From assembly GCA_023424585.1 (NCBI GenBank), contig JAFADT010000806.1:1-5791 (forward strand): a DNA stretch of 5,791 bases. The letters run 5' to 3'. Shown here piece after piece: positions 5,735-5,791 of this stretch. Each line of letters begins with the position of its first letter. Position 1 is the stretch's first letter. Source of the DNA: Pseudomonadota bacterium (lineage in GTDB: Bacteria; Myxococcota; Myxococcia; Myxococcales; Myxococcaceae). Both the position numbers and the translations under genes were made by a program. Under the pieces are notes generated by a model. The model had not been told where the DNA came from, made no database searches, and saw only the letters and a program-made list of their open reading frames with translations.

Positions 5735-5791
5735 GGAAGACGCGGCCTTCAGGGCTGCTGCGGACCAGGGGGGGAAGGCCCACCCCATGGA
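5735..5791 (-). other. Leader region of the flippase gene at the window edge
   Basis: These 57 bases precede the chosen flippase start. They hold the likely Shine-Dalgarno GAAGG (5750-5746), a run of seven G on the plus strand (5768-5774), and a 7-base inverted repeat (GGCCTTC at 5744-5750, GAAGGCC at 5774-5780, 23-nt spacer). No convincing promoter elements are visible. In the M. xanthus locus the gene upstream is, as I recall, a phosphoglycosyl transferase (epsZ), but nothing of it can be identified here. Confidence 0.4.

Noticed and set aside
5735..5788. N-terminal extension of the flippase to the ATG at 5788
   Set aside because: The 18 added residues do not resemble a conserved part of the family and span the likely ribosome binding site. 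It is not fully excluded, because only three bases upstream of that ATG are visible.
1..5791. Mobile elements, CRISPR arrays, tRNA or rRNA genes, phage or defence genes
   Set aside because: No direct-repeat arrays, transposase or integrase motifs or RNA gene signatures were seen. The whole window is accounted for by one export operon.

Overview
The window reads as part of a delta-proteobacterial, most likely Myxococcaceae (Myxococcus/Corallococcus/Pyxidicoccus type), genome. The reasons are very high G+C with strongly G/C-ending codons, GTG and TTG starts, and a gene order that matches my memory of the Myxococcus xanthus exopolysaccharide (eps) locus around MXAN_7416-7422. The species cannot be fixed without a search.

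Every supported gene lies on the minus strand, so transcription runs from high to low coordinates. In transcription order they are: a Wzx-type flippase (5734-4181); a short periplasmic/outer-membrane polysaccharide export (OPX) lipoprotein, EpsY-like (4165-3530); an outer-membrane beta-barrel, EpsX-like (3526-2207); an unrecognised 58-residue hydrophobic protein (2196-2020); a stand-alone receiver, EpsW-like (1996-1589); a kinase-less polysaccharide co-polymerase, EpsV-like (1592-99); and the first codons of a further gene, probably a membrane glycosyltransferase, which starts at a TTG (42) and leaves the window. Gaps are 15, 3, 10, 23, -4 and 56 nt. No internal promoter or terminator is visible, so this looks like one polycistronic unit whose promoter lies beyond the right edge.

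The genes form a Wzx/Wzy-dependent export line. Wzx flips lipid-linked repeat units across the inner membrane. The co-polymerase controls chain growth and spans the periplasm. The OPX protein and beta-barrel together form the outer-membrane exit. The receiver is a regulatory input embedded among the hardware genes. The pathway itself is known. The points most worth a second look are the 58-residue membrane protein between barrel and receiver, the in-frame single amber codon separating OPX from barrel together with the barrel's very poor signal peptide, the repeated stop-codon/Shine-Dalgarno overlaps, and the loss of the tyrosine-kinase half of the co-polymerase.
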